From the NCBI GenBank assembly GCA_947628305.1, contig CANQZG010000013.1, forward strand, positions 1 through 64,000: a DNA stretch of 64,000 bases, given 5' to 3'. A program made the translations under genes and the position numbers. Below, in pieces: positions 34,958 to 43,827 of this stretch. This DNA is from an uncultured Muribaculaceae bacterium (GTDB lineage: Bacteria > Bacteroidota > Bacteroidia > Bacteroidales > Muribaculaceae). The number at the start of each line of letters is the position of its first letter. The stretch's first letter is position 1. Below the pieces are notes generated by a model. That model was not told where the DNA came from, did no database searches, and worked only from the letters and a program-made list of their open reading frames with translations.

Positions 34958-36718
34958 ATGACAAAACTCTTTAATAAACTGACATGGGGAATGGCAATCG
35001 CTATTACCATGATAGCTCTTGTGTCCTGCGCCCCTCAAGAAAAGGAGATAAAGTACGTGGCTACCAAACTTGTCGATTCCGACATGTGGAGCATAGTTGA
35101 TGTCAACACAGGCGAAGTCATCCATAAAGATGAGTTCAAGAGTCAACCGTCTGTCATCGTAAACGACAAGTTTTGTGTAAAGAACGAAGGCGGCCTATAC
35201 GATTATTTCTCGGTTGATAATGTCACCAAGCCGATTAATAGCGAAAGCTACTTATATGCAACATCATTCAACGAAAACGATATTGCCATTACTGTCAGCA
35301 AAGGCAAAGGAATCTCCATTATCAATGGCAAATGTGAAAACGTTGCAACTCTTGATAATTCAATCGTGGCAGCTTCCGTTTTCTCAAATGGATATTCAGC
35401 CATCACAAACGATGAGAACAAAAAAGGTTATATCAATGAAAAAGGTGATATCATAATTAAACCGACTTATGATATGGCTCACTCTTTTTCCGAAGATGGT
35501 TTTGCCATCGTAGGTAAGGAACTTAATGACACTGTCAATAGGTATTCTGCTATTGATGCATCCGGAAAAGAACTTTTTTCTTTTTCCTCATCTGAATATT
35601 CTGATTTCGGTTCATTTGTCAATGGATATATCCCGGTTAGAAAATCGAATGATGAGGTTGTCCTGCTCAACAAATCAGGCAAAAAAGTCTGTTCAATCGG
35701 TAAATGGAAAGGCTATATCCCCTATTGGCTTGGGGTTAACGATGGGGTAATTGCCTTCAAAGACGGCGATGCCTTTGGTTTAAAGGACAAAGACGGTAAA
35801 ATCGTGATTCGTGCAAAGTATGATGAACTTATCCCTTTACCTAAAATTAACAAATCTTATTATCTTGCAAAGAAGCAAAATAAATATGGCATTGTTGATA
35901 AAAACGATAAAGTTATAATTCCTTTCGACTATACCGTATTAGGATATATCAACAAAAAGGTATTAATTGTCGGCGAAGGCAAAACATTCTCCTTCATGAA
36001 TACTGACCTAAAAGATGTGGGACAAAACAACTATACCAATCTTTCATTTATGACCGGGTCTTCGATTCAATCAAATCACTTTAATGCCGACAAAGAAGCT
36101 CGCCGTATAATCTCAAACATCACAGACTCAACGTTCTTCAAGACAAGAAAAGGGATGGTTCTCCGTGACTTCAAGGATAAACTCAGCGGATATAAATATG
36201 CTGACTTGAAAGAAAGCACATTGACTGAATATGATTATCCGTTCACCTTCCTCTACGGGTTTGATAATAATCTTTCCTCTGAAAGATACGAGTATTTCTA
36301 TGGCTATCGTCTCCCCAAGGGAGCTGAATATAACTACAATGCAAACCTTGCTTTAGCAATGGCCATAAACAGCACATTTAAAGAATATCAACCTGGAGCG
36401 GAGGAATCTCTGGCAAAAGCTTTTGATGCCCAAATCCAAAGGGCCGGGTTTAAGCCTATGGATGGGCATCCCAACTATTTTGTCAACGACAAGACCGGCA
36501 CCACCGTTGGCTTAGGGTACGATGATGGAACTGTAAGTGTTTATTATGCGTACCTGCCCAAATTTACGAAACTTAAAATCGAGCGCAAGCCGAGAGAAGA
36601 ATTTTCAAAGGATGATGTCCAGATTGATTACGTTGACACATTCGGGTTGGAGAACAAAGATGACACCATTGCGGTTGATAGTGTTGCGGTTATTGACGAA
36701 ACCGTTGATATAGACTAA
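34958..36718 (+). CDS. Lipoprotein with WG-like repeats
   Basis: The 586-residue protein has a lipoprotein signal (MIALVSCAPQ, Cys25) and a body of repeated beta-rich units such as KKGYINEKGDIIIKPTYD and NKYGIVDKNDKVIIPFDY, the KWG/WG repeat pattern. The C-terminal 200 residues are different and end in an acidic tail. WG repeats occur in bacterial surface or effector-like proteins of mostly unknown role. The gene is AT-rich relative to mnmE before it. It stands alone, followed by a long hairpin. Confidence 0.7.
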   Translation: MTKLFNKLTWGMAIAITMIALVSCAPQEKEIKYVATKLVDSDMWSIVDVNTGEVIHKDEFKSQPSVIVNDKFCVKNEGGLYDYFSVDNVTKPINSESYLYATSFNENDIAITVSKGKGISIINGKCENVATLDNSIVAASVFSNGYSAITNDENKKGYINEKGDIIIKPTYDMAHSFSEDGFAIVGKELNDTVNRYSAIDASGKELFSFSSSEYSDFGSFVNGYIPVRKSNDEVVLLNKSGKKVCSIGKWKGYIPYWLGVNDGVIAFKDGDAFGLKDKDGKIVIRAKYDELIPLPKINKSYYLAKKQNKYGIVDKNDKVIIPFDYTVLGYINKKVLIVGEGKTFSFMNTDLKDVGQNNYTNLSFMTGSSIQSNHFNADKEARRIISNITDSTFFKTRKGMVLRDFKDKLSGYKYADLKESTLTEYDYPFTFLYGFDNNLSSERYEYFYGYRLPKGAEYNYNANLALAMAINSTFKEYQPGAEESLAKAFDAQIQRAGFKPMDGHPNYFVNDKTGTTVGLGYDDGTVSVYYAYLPKFTKLKIERKPREEFSKDDVQIDYVDTFGLENKDDTIAVDSVAVIDETVDID

Positions 36719-36780
36719 GGCGATGTGACATCATCGCCGGACGATGGCGACATGGCTGTTGTGTAACATCGTCTAATGGA

Positions 36781-36830
36781 TAATAAATATGGGCTATGCC
36801 GGATATGTCAGGCATAGTCCATATTTATTA
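36781..36830. terminator. Long-stem terminator between converging genes
   Basis: A 20-bp stem with one G-T pair (TAATAAATATGGGCTATGCC, complement at 36811-36830) closes a 10-base loop. It sits between the lipoprotein gene and the minus-strand small gene, overlapping the latter's last codon, so it can serve both. Confidence 0.65.
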
Positions 36831-37124
36831 ATCTTCCATCTGCTCCTTGATGATGCGCCGGGTTTCACGCTTGAAATCAAGGCGGTCATACAGATAATTA
36901 CGGCACATCCAGCAGCTACATGGCGTTGCCGTCGTCTTTAACACATTCATCCACGATTTCGATTTATACACTTTCCAATCCCGTGGGTTAATGAATCGAT
37001 GAGTCTCGCAATCGATAATTTGATTACCGAGATTAGCGTAATACTTGATTCTGTTACGCCACACGCGTTTTTGTTGAATGCGTCGCCACGCACGTAGAAG
37101 ATTTCTTTCCATCGTCACGTTCAA
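36828..37124 (-). CDS. Small Arg-rich protein with CSCWMC motif
   Basis: The 98-residue protein is very basic (MERNLLRAWRRIQQKRVWRN) and ends in TPCSCWMCRNYLYDRLDFKR and onward. The CxCxxCxN arrangement is shared with short bacterial proteins of unknown function that I recall as CSCWMCGNPR families; it suggests a zinc or nucleic-acid site. The start may be four codons later, at MERNLL. It stands alone in the accessory region, with no partner gene I can name. Confidence 0.6.
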   Translation of the reverse strand: MNVTMERNLLRAWRRIQQKRVWRNRIKYYANLGNQIIDCETHRFINPRDWKVYKSKSWMNVLKTTATPCSCWMCRNYLYDRLDFKRETRRIIKEQMED

Positions 37125-37262
37125 TTATAGGTTTGATGAACGTGAACTTTTCAATACAAAAACTCTTTTTCATAATTTCTTTGACATATCTACCCTCTTT
37201 TTCAGCAACAACCGTGCCACAAATTCAACCCCGGAAAAGTAGTTAATCTAACTTCAAACTAA

Positions 37263-37291
37263 TTGCCACTTCTGAATTTTTTCTAACTTTG
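37263..37291 (+). promoter_or_regulatory. Promoter of a short transcript
   Basis: TTG (37263-37265), 18 bases, TAACTTTG (37284-37291) fit the Bacteroidota pattern. Transcription would begin near 37298, 24 bases before a short ORF. Confidence 0.5.
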
Positions 37292-37321
37292 TAAGGAATA
37301 TCATTCGCAAAATGACACCGT

Positions 37322-37438
37322 ATGGAAAGGAAAAAATTTAGCGGAACGAGATACAACTCGCGGTGGGATACCTCGACATGGGTGATTTGCATCCCCTGCG
37401 ACATCGCTGACCCATCGCATAGCCATCCATTTCACTGA
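37322..37438 (+). CDS. Short ORF with its own promoter
   Basis: The 38-residue frame begins MERKKFSGTRYNSRWDTSTW and ends VICIPCDIADPSHSHPFH. It has three Trp/Tyr and two Cys in a basic context, with no family I recognise. The promoter just upstream is the main support. It may instead be part of a decayed gene, since another open fragment follows in a different frame. Confidence 0.3.
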   Translation: MERKKFSGTRYNSRWDTSTWVICIPCDIADPSHSHPFH

Positions 37439-37460
37439 ACGCAGGGTTCTGAAAAGTTCC

Positions 37461-37553
37461 GCTCCACTCGTTATCTCCCCGATGCGGCAAGAGGAATTCA
37501 TTGCGCAGCTTCTTTCCATCAACCCCGACATCATCCGTGAACCAAATCTTTAA
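37461..37553 (+). pseudogene. C-terminal gene fragment ending at an inserted element
   Basis: The frame reads APLVISPMRQEEFIAQLL, then SINPDIIREPNL and a TAA stop. It has no start codon in a sensible place and looks like the end of a lost gene. The stop codon TAA is also the target duplication of the small element that begins at 37554. Confidence 0.3.
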
Positions 37554-37624
37554 GAGGGCGTTTCATAATAACTGTTAATTAGCGACCGTGGATTTTGAAC
37601 CAACGGTCATCAATCGACACCCTA
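37554..37624. repeat. Short family B element flanked by TAA
   Basis: The first 33 bases (GAGGGCGTTTCATAATAACT and onward to ATTAGCG) match the right terminal repeat of the 323-bp element at 47587. The other end reads ACACCCTA, a partial inverted repeat. TAA stands on both sides. Inside, CCGTGG and CCAACGG pair imperfectly. It is a deletion derivative lying just before the nuclease-helicase gene, whose promoter may be affected. Confidence 0.5.
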
Positions 37625-37646
37625 TAAATAACCCTTTGATTTTATT

Positions 37647-39131
37647 ATGATGAGAAGCATAAACATTCTGTCATTGATACAGGCACACGAAACTCTTGAT
37701 ACATCTTTATTCAAGAATTTCTTAAGCTGTCACGGTATTAAAAGCGCTATCAAGGATTATGAACTTGACTGCGTCAAGTCGTTTATGCACGCCCTCCTCA
37801 ATGCCTACGACGATGTCTCGGTGCTCGATAATTACTATATCGGGTACTCGATACCTCAAATAGGCAAGGAGTTTGATTTATTGAGATTCGGGACTGACTG
37901 TATCATAAACATCGAACTGAAAACCGAGAGTTCTCTTGAGAAAATCTCCCGCCAGCAACAAAGGAACAGATATTATCTCAGTTTTTTAGGTAAACCTCTC
38001 CACATCTACACTTACGTGCAGAAAGAGGACCGATTGTACAAACTGATGATTTCCAATATATCAATCTCGACCCTAGAGGTATCATTCGTTGAATTGTATA
38101 ATCGACTGACTTCCCAAGATGATTATGAACCACACTGTATCGATGACATGTTTGACCCGTCAGACTATCTCGTTTCCCCATTCAATTCCACAGAACGGTT
38201 CATGTCCGGGGAATATTTTCTTACAGTCCAACAGGAAAATATCTGCAATCGGGCCGACAAGATTCTTGAAGAATTGGGAGCAAGGTTCATATCTATCACC
38301 GGAGGCGCGGGTACGGGCAAGACTTTGCTGACATACCATATTGCCAAGAATGCCATGGCGCGTGGTCATAAAGTCTTGATTCTGCATTGCGCACAACTCA
38401 ACAAAGGACAGCGAATTCTCATGGACGAATATGACTGGGATATCCAAATGCCACGGCATGTCAACAATTTCACCGGTTATGACATAATAATTGTTGACGA
38501 AGCGCAAAGAATGTACCCGATACAGTTCCAGCAAATTACCGATGCCGTCAAGAGCCTTGGTATAAAATGTATATTTTCCTACGATGATTTGCAATATCTT
38601 AGCGTAGCTGAAAAAAGATATGACATCAAAGGGAAAATAGAGTCAGAGTTATCATGCCATCATTATCGGCTGACCGACAAAATCAGGACAAATAAAGAAA
38701 TCGCCTACTTTATAACGCAACTCTTTGACAAAAATAGAAATATTCCAGGCCTGAAATACCCCAATGTCAGTCTTTTATATTGCCGAGACTATGCTTCGGC
38801 CAAGAAAATATTAAATGACTTGACAGCAAAGGGATGGAGCGTCCCCAACTATACCCCAGGCACACGTTCGACTTTTCAATATGAAAAATATTGCACCGAC
38901 AACACGGATTGCGCCCATTCAGTCATCGGGCAGGAGTTCGACCGTGTCGTTTCAGTTCTTGACGCTTGTTTCCATTACGGTCAGGACGGCAAGATATATG
39001 CCGACAACGCCTATTATTCCCAACGGCAAATGCTTTACCAAATCATAACACGGACACGTAAAAAGTTGTGCATACTGATAATAAACAATCCACTGATGAT
39101 GAATCGATGTATCGACATCCTCAACCGCTGA
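37647..39131 (+). CDS. PD-(D/E)XK nuclease fused to DUF2075-type helicase/ATPase
   Basis: The 494-residue protein has two parts. Residues about 60-130 hold a nuclease-like pattern: IGKEFDLLRFGTDCIINIEL with the D and ExK (IELKTE) of PD-(D/E)XK enzymes, then a Gln-rich helix. Residues about 195-494 form a superfamily 1 ATPase of DUF2075 type: Walker A GGAGTGKTLLTYHIA, Walker B YDIIIVDEAQRMYP, a sensor region KCIFSYDDLQYL and the late motif IGQEFDRVVSV. Nuclease-helicase fusions of this kind act in phage defence or DNA repair. It stands alone in an accessory segment flanked by repeats. Confidence 0.8.
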   Translation: MMRSINILSLIQAHETLDTSLFKNFLSCHGIKSAIKDYELDCVKSFMHALLNAYDDVSVLDNYYIGYSIPQIGKEFDLLRFGTDCIINIELKTESSLEKISRQQQRNRYYLSFLGKPLHIYTYVQKEDRLYKLMISNISISTLEVSFVELYNRLTSQDDYEPHCIDDMFDPSDYLVSPFNSTERFMSGEYFLTVQQENICNRADKILEELGARFISITGGAGTGKTLLTYHIAKNAMARGHKVLILHCAQLNKGQRILMDEYDWDIQMPRHVNNFTGYDIIIVDEAQRMYPIQFQQITDAVKSLGIKCIFSYDDLQYLSVAEKRYDIKGKIESELSCHHYRLTDKIRTNKEIAYFITQLFDKNRNIPGLKYPNVSLLYCRDYASAKKILNDLTAKGWSVPNYTPGTRSTFQYEKYCTDNTDCAHSVIGQEFDRVVSVLDACFHYGQDGKIYADNAYYSQRQMLYQIITRTRKKLCILIINNPLMMNRCIDILNR

Positions 39132-39148
39132 CAATTACAGCAAGCCCA

Positions 39149-39745
39149 TCATTGCATATCAGGCATGAATGGAAGTCTACGATTGGACGAAAAATCCTTA
39201 TACAGGCTATCGACTTGATAGAATGACGGATGGGATACTCCTTTGGCCGATAATGCCTCCAACAACTGTTGTTCGGTTTCAAACCATATAACGGAATCGG
39301 TTGTGGCATCAATCACGGCAAACTGCTCTTTATGCCACCTATCATACGTATTTCCCGGCATCCTATCCAATGGAATAAAGTCATCAGAATAACGCATATA
39401 GATTATTGAATCAGTAACACCTACTGTCTCAACCGATAGACGGCAAGATGTCAGTCCGGCTCCTCCAAATTCGTCAATATTATCACGACGAATACAATGC
39501 CATTCGTTATCAGAATCTATTGCGGATAGTTCGTACGGAGCAACTAAAGGGAATCTGTAATAATCCCAGTACCCCGGGTCTGTATAAAATCCGGTGCGAA
39601 AAATGTCATTTACATCATCCCGAATACTATCCCAAACTCGTTCTTTCGCCGAAACAACTTTGCCCTTGATTTCACTTGACTTATTCTTTATCCTGGAACA
39701 GCCACAAGTCATCAACAAGAGCATAAATAACAATCCGTATTTCAT
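39149..39745 (-). CDS. Lipoprotein of unknown function
   Basis: From MKYGLLFMLLLMTCGCSR the protein has 198 residues with a lipoprotein signal. The body is of mixed composition with several Trp and Tyr (RTGFYTDPGYWDYYRFPLV) and a C-terminal Arg/Phe-rich end (NRRLPFMPDMQ). I do not recognise a domain. It converges on the nuclease-helicase gene with a 17-base gap and may be unrelated to it. Confidence 0.6.
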   Translation of the reverse strand: MKYGLLFMLLLMTCGCSRIKNKSSEIKGKVVSAKERVWDSIRDDVNDIFRTGFYTDPGYWDYYRFPLVAPYELSAIDSDNEWHCIRRDNIDEFGGAGLTSCRLSVETVGVTDSIIYMRYSDDFIPLDRMPGNTYDRWHKEQFAVIDATTDSVIWFETEQQLLEALSAKGVSHPSFYQVDSLYKDFSSNRRLPFMPDMQ

Positions 39746-39799
39746 ATCGGTCACACAAAGTTATGCAGACAAATATACAATTAATTTATTCAGAAATAG

Positions 39800-39807
39800 T
39801 ATATTTG
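39800..39807 (+). promoter_or_regulatory. Probable promoter of the thioredoxin-tail gene, split from it by an element
   Basis: TATATTTG matches the -7 consensus; transcription would start near 39814, thirteen bases before the element at 39827. The next plus-strand gene starts at 40070, so the element lies in its leader. Confidence 0.45.
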
Positions 39808-39826
39808 CATCAAAATCCAAGAGTAT

Positions 39827-40020
39827 GAAGTCATCTTGACTTCTTGAAGGATGTTAAAATCATCAGCCATCTGATAATTGTTTCGAGACCTTTCCGCCAT
39901 TCTTGGTCTGTTTTCGCCCCGTCCCGCGGTCACGATGCCCGCATCGCTCCCTTGAAACGACCCGAAAACAACCTCAAGACTGCCTGGAAATGTCAACGAT
40001 TCAAAAGTCAAGATGACTTC
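39827..40020. mobile_element. MITE-like element, family C
   Basis: A 194-bp element with terminal inverted repeats GAAGTCATCTTGACTTCTTG and the inverse of CAAAAGTCAAGATGACTTC, flanked by TAT on both sides (39824-39826 and 40021-40023). Each tip is itself a palindrome. Its inside has the shared core hairpin (CGATGCCCGCATCG between GGTCAC and CTCCC). There is no coding capacity. Confidence 0.75.
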
Positions 40021-40069
40021 TATGTTTGGCTTTAACAGACTCCAAACCATATCTAAAAACATTTTCAAT

Positions 40070-41149
40070 ATGATGACGAGAGGGATTGTGACACTGGTGT
40101 TGGCAGTATGTTGGTTGACGACCCATGCGGTCGAATATGTCATTGAGGGACAAATCGAGGGCTGTGACGGCACGACAGTCTACCTCCGTGACTATGGACG
40201 GCATGACGGGGCGAGAATTGACAGCACCAAGGTCGTTGGAGGGAGATTTCAGTTGAAAGGCAGCTATCCCCGGAACGCATTTGCCCGGGTCGATTGTGGC
40301 AACCACTATTCCAACTGCGTCCTCGACACCCTCGCGATTGTCGATTTCGGAACACATTACCCGAAAGGTGGGTCCCTGTTAAACACACGGTTTCGCGATT
40401 TATGCCAATCCGAAAAAGCCATATTAGATGAACTTGGACGGTTCAGTTCCGAATTACAATCCCATGGATTCAGCCAACAAGAGTGCAGCGACATATTCAA
40501 ACTCCTGTATGACAAACGCCGGCCCGATTTAATGAAATTATACACCGATGCCATCCTCGGCAACGACAACGGCATCGGGGAGGCATTCGTCATATCACTC
40601 GGAAATCTTTGGGGATTGAAAACCGAAGAATGGGATTCGGTATACCGTCAGATGCCCGACAACCTAAAAAACTCATCCATTGCCCGGACGTTCAACGATA
40701 AATACGCCAACATAAGGAAATCACAAGAAGGAATGCCGTTCCTGGACTTCAAGGCTAAAGGCCTCAAAGGGAAAACTGTCAGCCTGTCTGACTATGTCGG
40801 CAAAGGCAAATACGTCCTTGTCGATTTCTGGGCATCATGGTGTGGCCCTTGCAAAAAGGAGGCCGCCGAAGTATTAATGCCCCTTTATAAAAAGTACGCC
40901 GGAAATCCAAATTTCGAAATATTAGGGGTTGGCGTATGGGACAAACCCGAATCAATCTTAGAATCATTAAAAAACACCCCTTATCCATGGGCACAGATTA
41001 TCGACACCGATAATAGTTCAATGGAACTGTATGGCTTCGACTTTGTCCCAATGATAATCCTATTCGGCCCTGACGGGACGATTCTAAACCGCGAACTACG
41101 AGGCGACAAATTGATAGAAACCGTTGACCGATGCCTAAGTACGCCCTGA
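40070..41149 (+). CDS. Thiol-disulfide protein with DUF4369 and thioredoxin domains (TlpA/ResA-like)
   Basis: From MMTRGIVTLVLAVCWLTTHA the protein has 359 residues with a signal peptide. Residues about 20-110 form the DUF4369 domain (YVIEGQIEGCDGTTVYLRDY), a middle helical region follows, and residues about 230-359 are an AhpC/TSA-thioredoxin fold with the redox motif FWASWCGPCKKEA. Such proteins reduce or shuffle disulfides in the periplasm of Bacteroidales. It overlaps the next gene by 19 bases, so the two are translated together. An inserted element lies in its leader. Confidence 0.9.
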   Translation: MMTRGIVTLVLAVCWLTTHAVEYVIEGQIEGCDGTTVYLRDYGRHDGARIDSTKVVGGRFQLKGSYPRNAFARVDCGNHYSNCVLDTLAIVDFGTHYPKGGSLLNTRFRDLCQSEKAILDELGRFSSELQSHGFSQQECSDIFKLLYDKRRPDLMKLYTDAILGNDNGIGEAFVISLGNLWGLKTEEWDSVYRQMPDNLKNSSIARTFNDKYANIRKSQEGMPFLDFKAKGLKGKTVSLSDYVGKGKYVLVDFWASWCGPCKKEAAEVLMPLYKKYAGNPNFEILGVGVWDKPESILESLKNTPYPWAQIIDTDNSSMELYGFDFVPMIILFGPDGTILNRELRGDKLIETVDRCLSTP

Positions 41150-41871
41150 TTGCAATATTCATTTTAGCGTCAACCGTCGTTAACGCCCAGCAAGCGGATG
41201 TCAACACATCTGCACGGCAGTCCGAGACCGACTCGATTATCGCCGCTGTTGAGAAACATTTCGGGTGGAATGACGAAGCCTATTCCGCTGACATCGCCAG
41301 AGATAAACTTAAAAAAGGGGATGCCTGTCTGTTATTGCAGGGAAGCATCGTCCCGGTGGTATACATCGGTCAAGACAAGTTCAAGAAGAAATATGGAGTA
41401 GATTATTATGATTTCGGATGCATGGTCTATTGCTCCGAATATCAGATGAAGGTCTACAACATCTCCATCATGGACTGGTTGTATTCAAGGTATGGCGACA
41501 AGTGGCTCAAAGACATACGCGAGGATGTGCCCGGTCTGAACGAATGGCAGAAACCTGATTACATATATACTGCCGTTGAAGAAATGCCCGTCTACGGCAA
41601 CAACTCCTTAGATTTTCCGAGAGCCGTGTGCGACTCTGCCCTAATACATCTTCATAGTTGCGCAAATTATGGCTTGACAAGAATCGTACTTGAATTTGTG
41701 GTGGAACGTGACGGCAGCCTATCAGGCATCGAGGTAAAAAACATCCATGGAGAATTAAAACCATTGTTCGAAAAAGCCATCGCCCGATTCCGTTGGACGC
41801 CGGGCACACATTACGGCCGACCTGTCCGTGTCAGGATGAGGATTCCTATACACATTCACTTTCAAGAATGA
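41131..41871 (+). CDS. TonB C-terminal-domain-like periplasmic protein
   Basis: The 246-residue protein has a signal peptide (MPKYALIAIFILASTVVNAQ). The N-terminal half has no clear family. The last 95 residues match a TonB_C-like domain: IVLEFVVERDGSLSGIEV, a central FEKAIARFRWTPGTH, and RPVRVRMRIPIHIHFQE. It lacks a membrane anchor and the Pro-rich spacer of true TonB, so it is a TonB-tail protein rather than an energy transducer. It is co-transcribed with the thioredoxin-tail gene. Confidence 0.8.
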   Translation: MPKYALIAIFILASTVVNAQQADVNTSARQSETDSIIAAVEKHFGWNDEAYSADIARDKLKKGDACLLLQGSIVPVVYIGQDKFKKKYGVDYYDFGCMVYCSEYQMKVYNISIMDWLYSRYGDKWLKDIREDVPGLNEWQKPDYIYTAVEEMPVYGNNSLDFPRAVCDSALIHLHSCANYGLTRIVLEFVVERDGSLSGIEVKNIHGELKPLFEKAIARFRWTPGTHYGRPVRVRMRIPIHIHFQE

Positions 41872-41882
41872 GGAATTAGGAG

Positions 41883-42293
41883 TTATTCCAATGATTTTGT
41901 TCTGCAACATCCACTATTCAATATACGACATCCCGCTAAAACAGGAACAATACTGAACACCCAATTCACAAATGTTGCAGACAGGAACAACAACCCTGTC
42001 ATTCCATCATGTATCTCACAGTTAATCCATACAATGGTCGGAACAAGAAGTATCGGCAACGAAATTCCCCACCATATAAGAACCTGCGGTAACCATCGCC
42101 GCCCCTTTGCAATCAGATAGGTCAACACCCCCGACAGCATATATGCCCCAAAACCGATAGCCATGACAACCCAGGCGCTTCTATCCCGAAACCATTCCTC
42201 AAACCCCACCGTATATACCAGTGGATTCAGAAACACCGTTATCACCGAAACGAGAAACGCCACCAAGATAAACCGTCCGAAAAGTGAGTTCAT
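41883..42293 (-). CDS. Small membrane protein, four predicted segments
   Basis: The 136-residue protein has four hydrophobic segments (FILVAFLVSVITVFLNPLV, VVMAIGFGAYMLSGVLTYLI, VLIWWGISLPILLVPTIVWI and FLSATFVNWVFSIVPVLAG). No charged catalytic pattern is visible and I do not recognise the family. It lies between two plus-strand genes, transcribed toward the TonB-tail gene. Confidence 0.6.
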   Translation of the reverse strand: MNSLFGRFILVAFLVSVITVFLNPLVYTVGFEEWFRDRSAWVVMAIGFGAYMLSGVLTYLIAKGRRWLPQVLIWWGISLPILLVPTIVWINCEIHDGMTGLLFLSATFVNWVFSIVPVLAGCRILNSGCCRTKSLE

Positions 42294-42421
42294 AATATTA
42301 CATGTTTATGGCAAAAATAGCCTAAAAATATGACACAGGGACATACCACGGTATTTTTAACATGTTTTGTTTAACTCCATGGAAGCCTGTCACAGAAAAA
42401 TAGTAATTTTGCACGAAGACT

Positions 42422-43540
42422 ATGTTATTGCAGAAGATTTCAATCGACAATTTCAAGAACATCGGCCATGCCGAACTTGAATTCTCACCCAAGATTAACT
42501 GTTTCCTGGGCAATAACGGCATGGGAAAGAGCAACCTGCTCGATGCCGTCTATTTCATGAGTTTCTGCAAGAGCTTCATGGCCGTACCTGACGCTATGCT
42601 CATCAAGGACACCGAGGAATGGGCGATGATACGTTCAAATTATCTGCGCCGTGACGCTGACGAGACACTCTCGCTCGCCATGTACCGTGGCAAACGCAAA
42701 CGACTCAAGCGTGGCGACAAGGAATATGTGCGGCTTAGCGCACATATCGGTCAATTCCCCCTTGTCATAGTCTCACCACGCGACATCGACCTTGTGAGAG
42801 GCTCGGGCGAGGAGCGTCGCCGCTGGATGGACATGGTGATTTCCCAAAGCGACCCGGTGTATCTCGATAACCTCATCCGCTACAACCATGCCGTCGAGCA
42901 ACGCAACTCCATGCTCAAGTCAGAGCATACCGACCCGGTGCTTTTTGAAGCAATAGAGACCCCTCTGTGCATGGCCGCTGAATACATAAACCGCAGCCGC
43001 AGCCGTTGGATAGAGGACCTCGACGTGTTATTACGCCGTTATTATTCCCTTGTCGCAGGGGAAGGAGAGACCATTGAAATCGAGTACCAAAGCCGTCTCA
43101 ACGAGCCGGGTATGACGATGCGGCGGCTTCTTGACGAGACCAGTGCCCGCGACATGATTCTCCGGCACACAGCGTCAGGCATACACCGAGACGACATAGA
43201 CATGGTGCTGAAAGGGATGCCGATGCGCCGCACCGGCTCACAGGGGCAATGCAAGACATTCACAATCGCGCTACGGCTCGCCCAGTACGACTTCCTGCAT
43301 TCCACCACCGGGGTCAAGCCATTGCTGTTACTTGACGACATCTTTGACAAACTTGACGCCGACCGCGTCGGTAACATAATGAACCTTGTGACAGGCGAAG
43401 GGTTCGGACAGATTTTCATCACCGACACCAACCGCAAGCACCTTGACGAAATCATCGCCCGTACGGGTGGCGAACATAAAATATGGGGAGTCAACGACGG
43501 TTCTTTCTCCCAATTGTCAACATCAGCCATTCACCCATGA
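42422..43540 (+). CDS. recF: DNA replication and repair protein RecF
   Basis: The 372-residue protein has Walker A (NCFLGNNGMGKSNLLDAVY), the signature ASGIHRDDIDMVLKGMPMRR, and Walker B LLLLDDIFDKLDADR. RecF with RecOR loads RecA at gaps. The TAATTTTG element (42404-42411) ends only 10 bases before the start, so the message may be almost leaderless. It overlaps the DUF721 gene by four bases, the usual pairing. Confidence 0.97.
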   Translation: MLLQKISIDNFKNIGHAELEFSPKINCFLGNNGMGKSNLLDAVYFMSFCKSFMAVPDAMLIKDTEEWAMIRSNYLRRDADETLSLAMYRGKRKRLKRGDKEYVRLSAHIGQFPLVIVSPRDIDLVRGSGEERRRWMDMVISQSDPVYLDNLIRYNHAVEQRNSMLKSEHTDPVLFEAIETPLCMAAEYINRSRSRWIEDLDVLLRRYYSLVAGEGETIEIEYQSRLNEPGMTMRRLLDETSARDMILRHTASGIHRDDIDMVLKGMPMRRTGSQGQCKTFTIALRLAQYDFLHSTTGVKPLLLLDDIFDKLDADRVGNIMNLVTGEGFGQIFITDTNRKHLDEIIARTGGEHKIWGVNDGSFSQLSTSAIHP

Positions 43541-43827
43541 AGCGCACCGACCCCAAATCAATCAGCCAAATTATCAACGAGGCGTTGCAGTCGAGCGGGA
43601 TGACATCGAGTTTCAATGAACAGAAGCTCTGTTATCTATGGCCCGAAATCGTCGGCGCGGCGGTCAACCGACACACCACACGGCGATATGTCGACCATGG
43701 CACACTGCACGTCTACTTGTCGTCGGCATCATTAAAAAATGAACTTTCATTTCTGCGTGAGCGTCTTGTCGAGCAATTGAACTCGGCCGTGGGCGCACAC
43801 GTAATTGACAACATAGCGATACACTGA
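43537..43827 (+). CDS. DUF721/DciA-like protein
   Basis: From MKRTDPKSISQIINEALQSS the protein has 96 residues and matches the DUF721 pattern (LWPEIVGAAVNRHTTRRYVD, LHVYLSSASLKNELSFLRER). DciA proteins load the replicative helicase DnaB in many bacteria, and DUF721 next to recF is common. A longer frame would overlap recF and is not used. The stop overlaps the next start by one base. Confidence 0.88.
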   Translation: MKRTDPKSISQIINEALQSSGMTSSFNEQKLCYLWPEIVGAAVNRHTTRRYVDHGTLHVYLSSASLKNELSFLRERLVEQLNSAVGAHVIDNIAIH

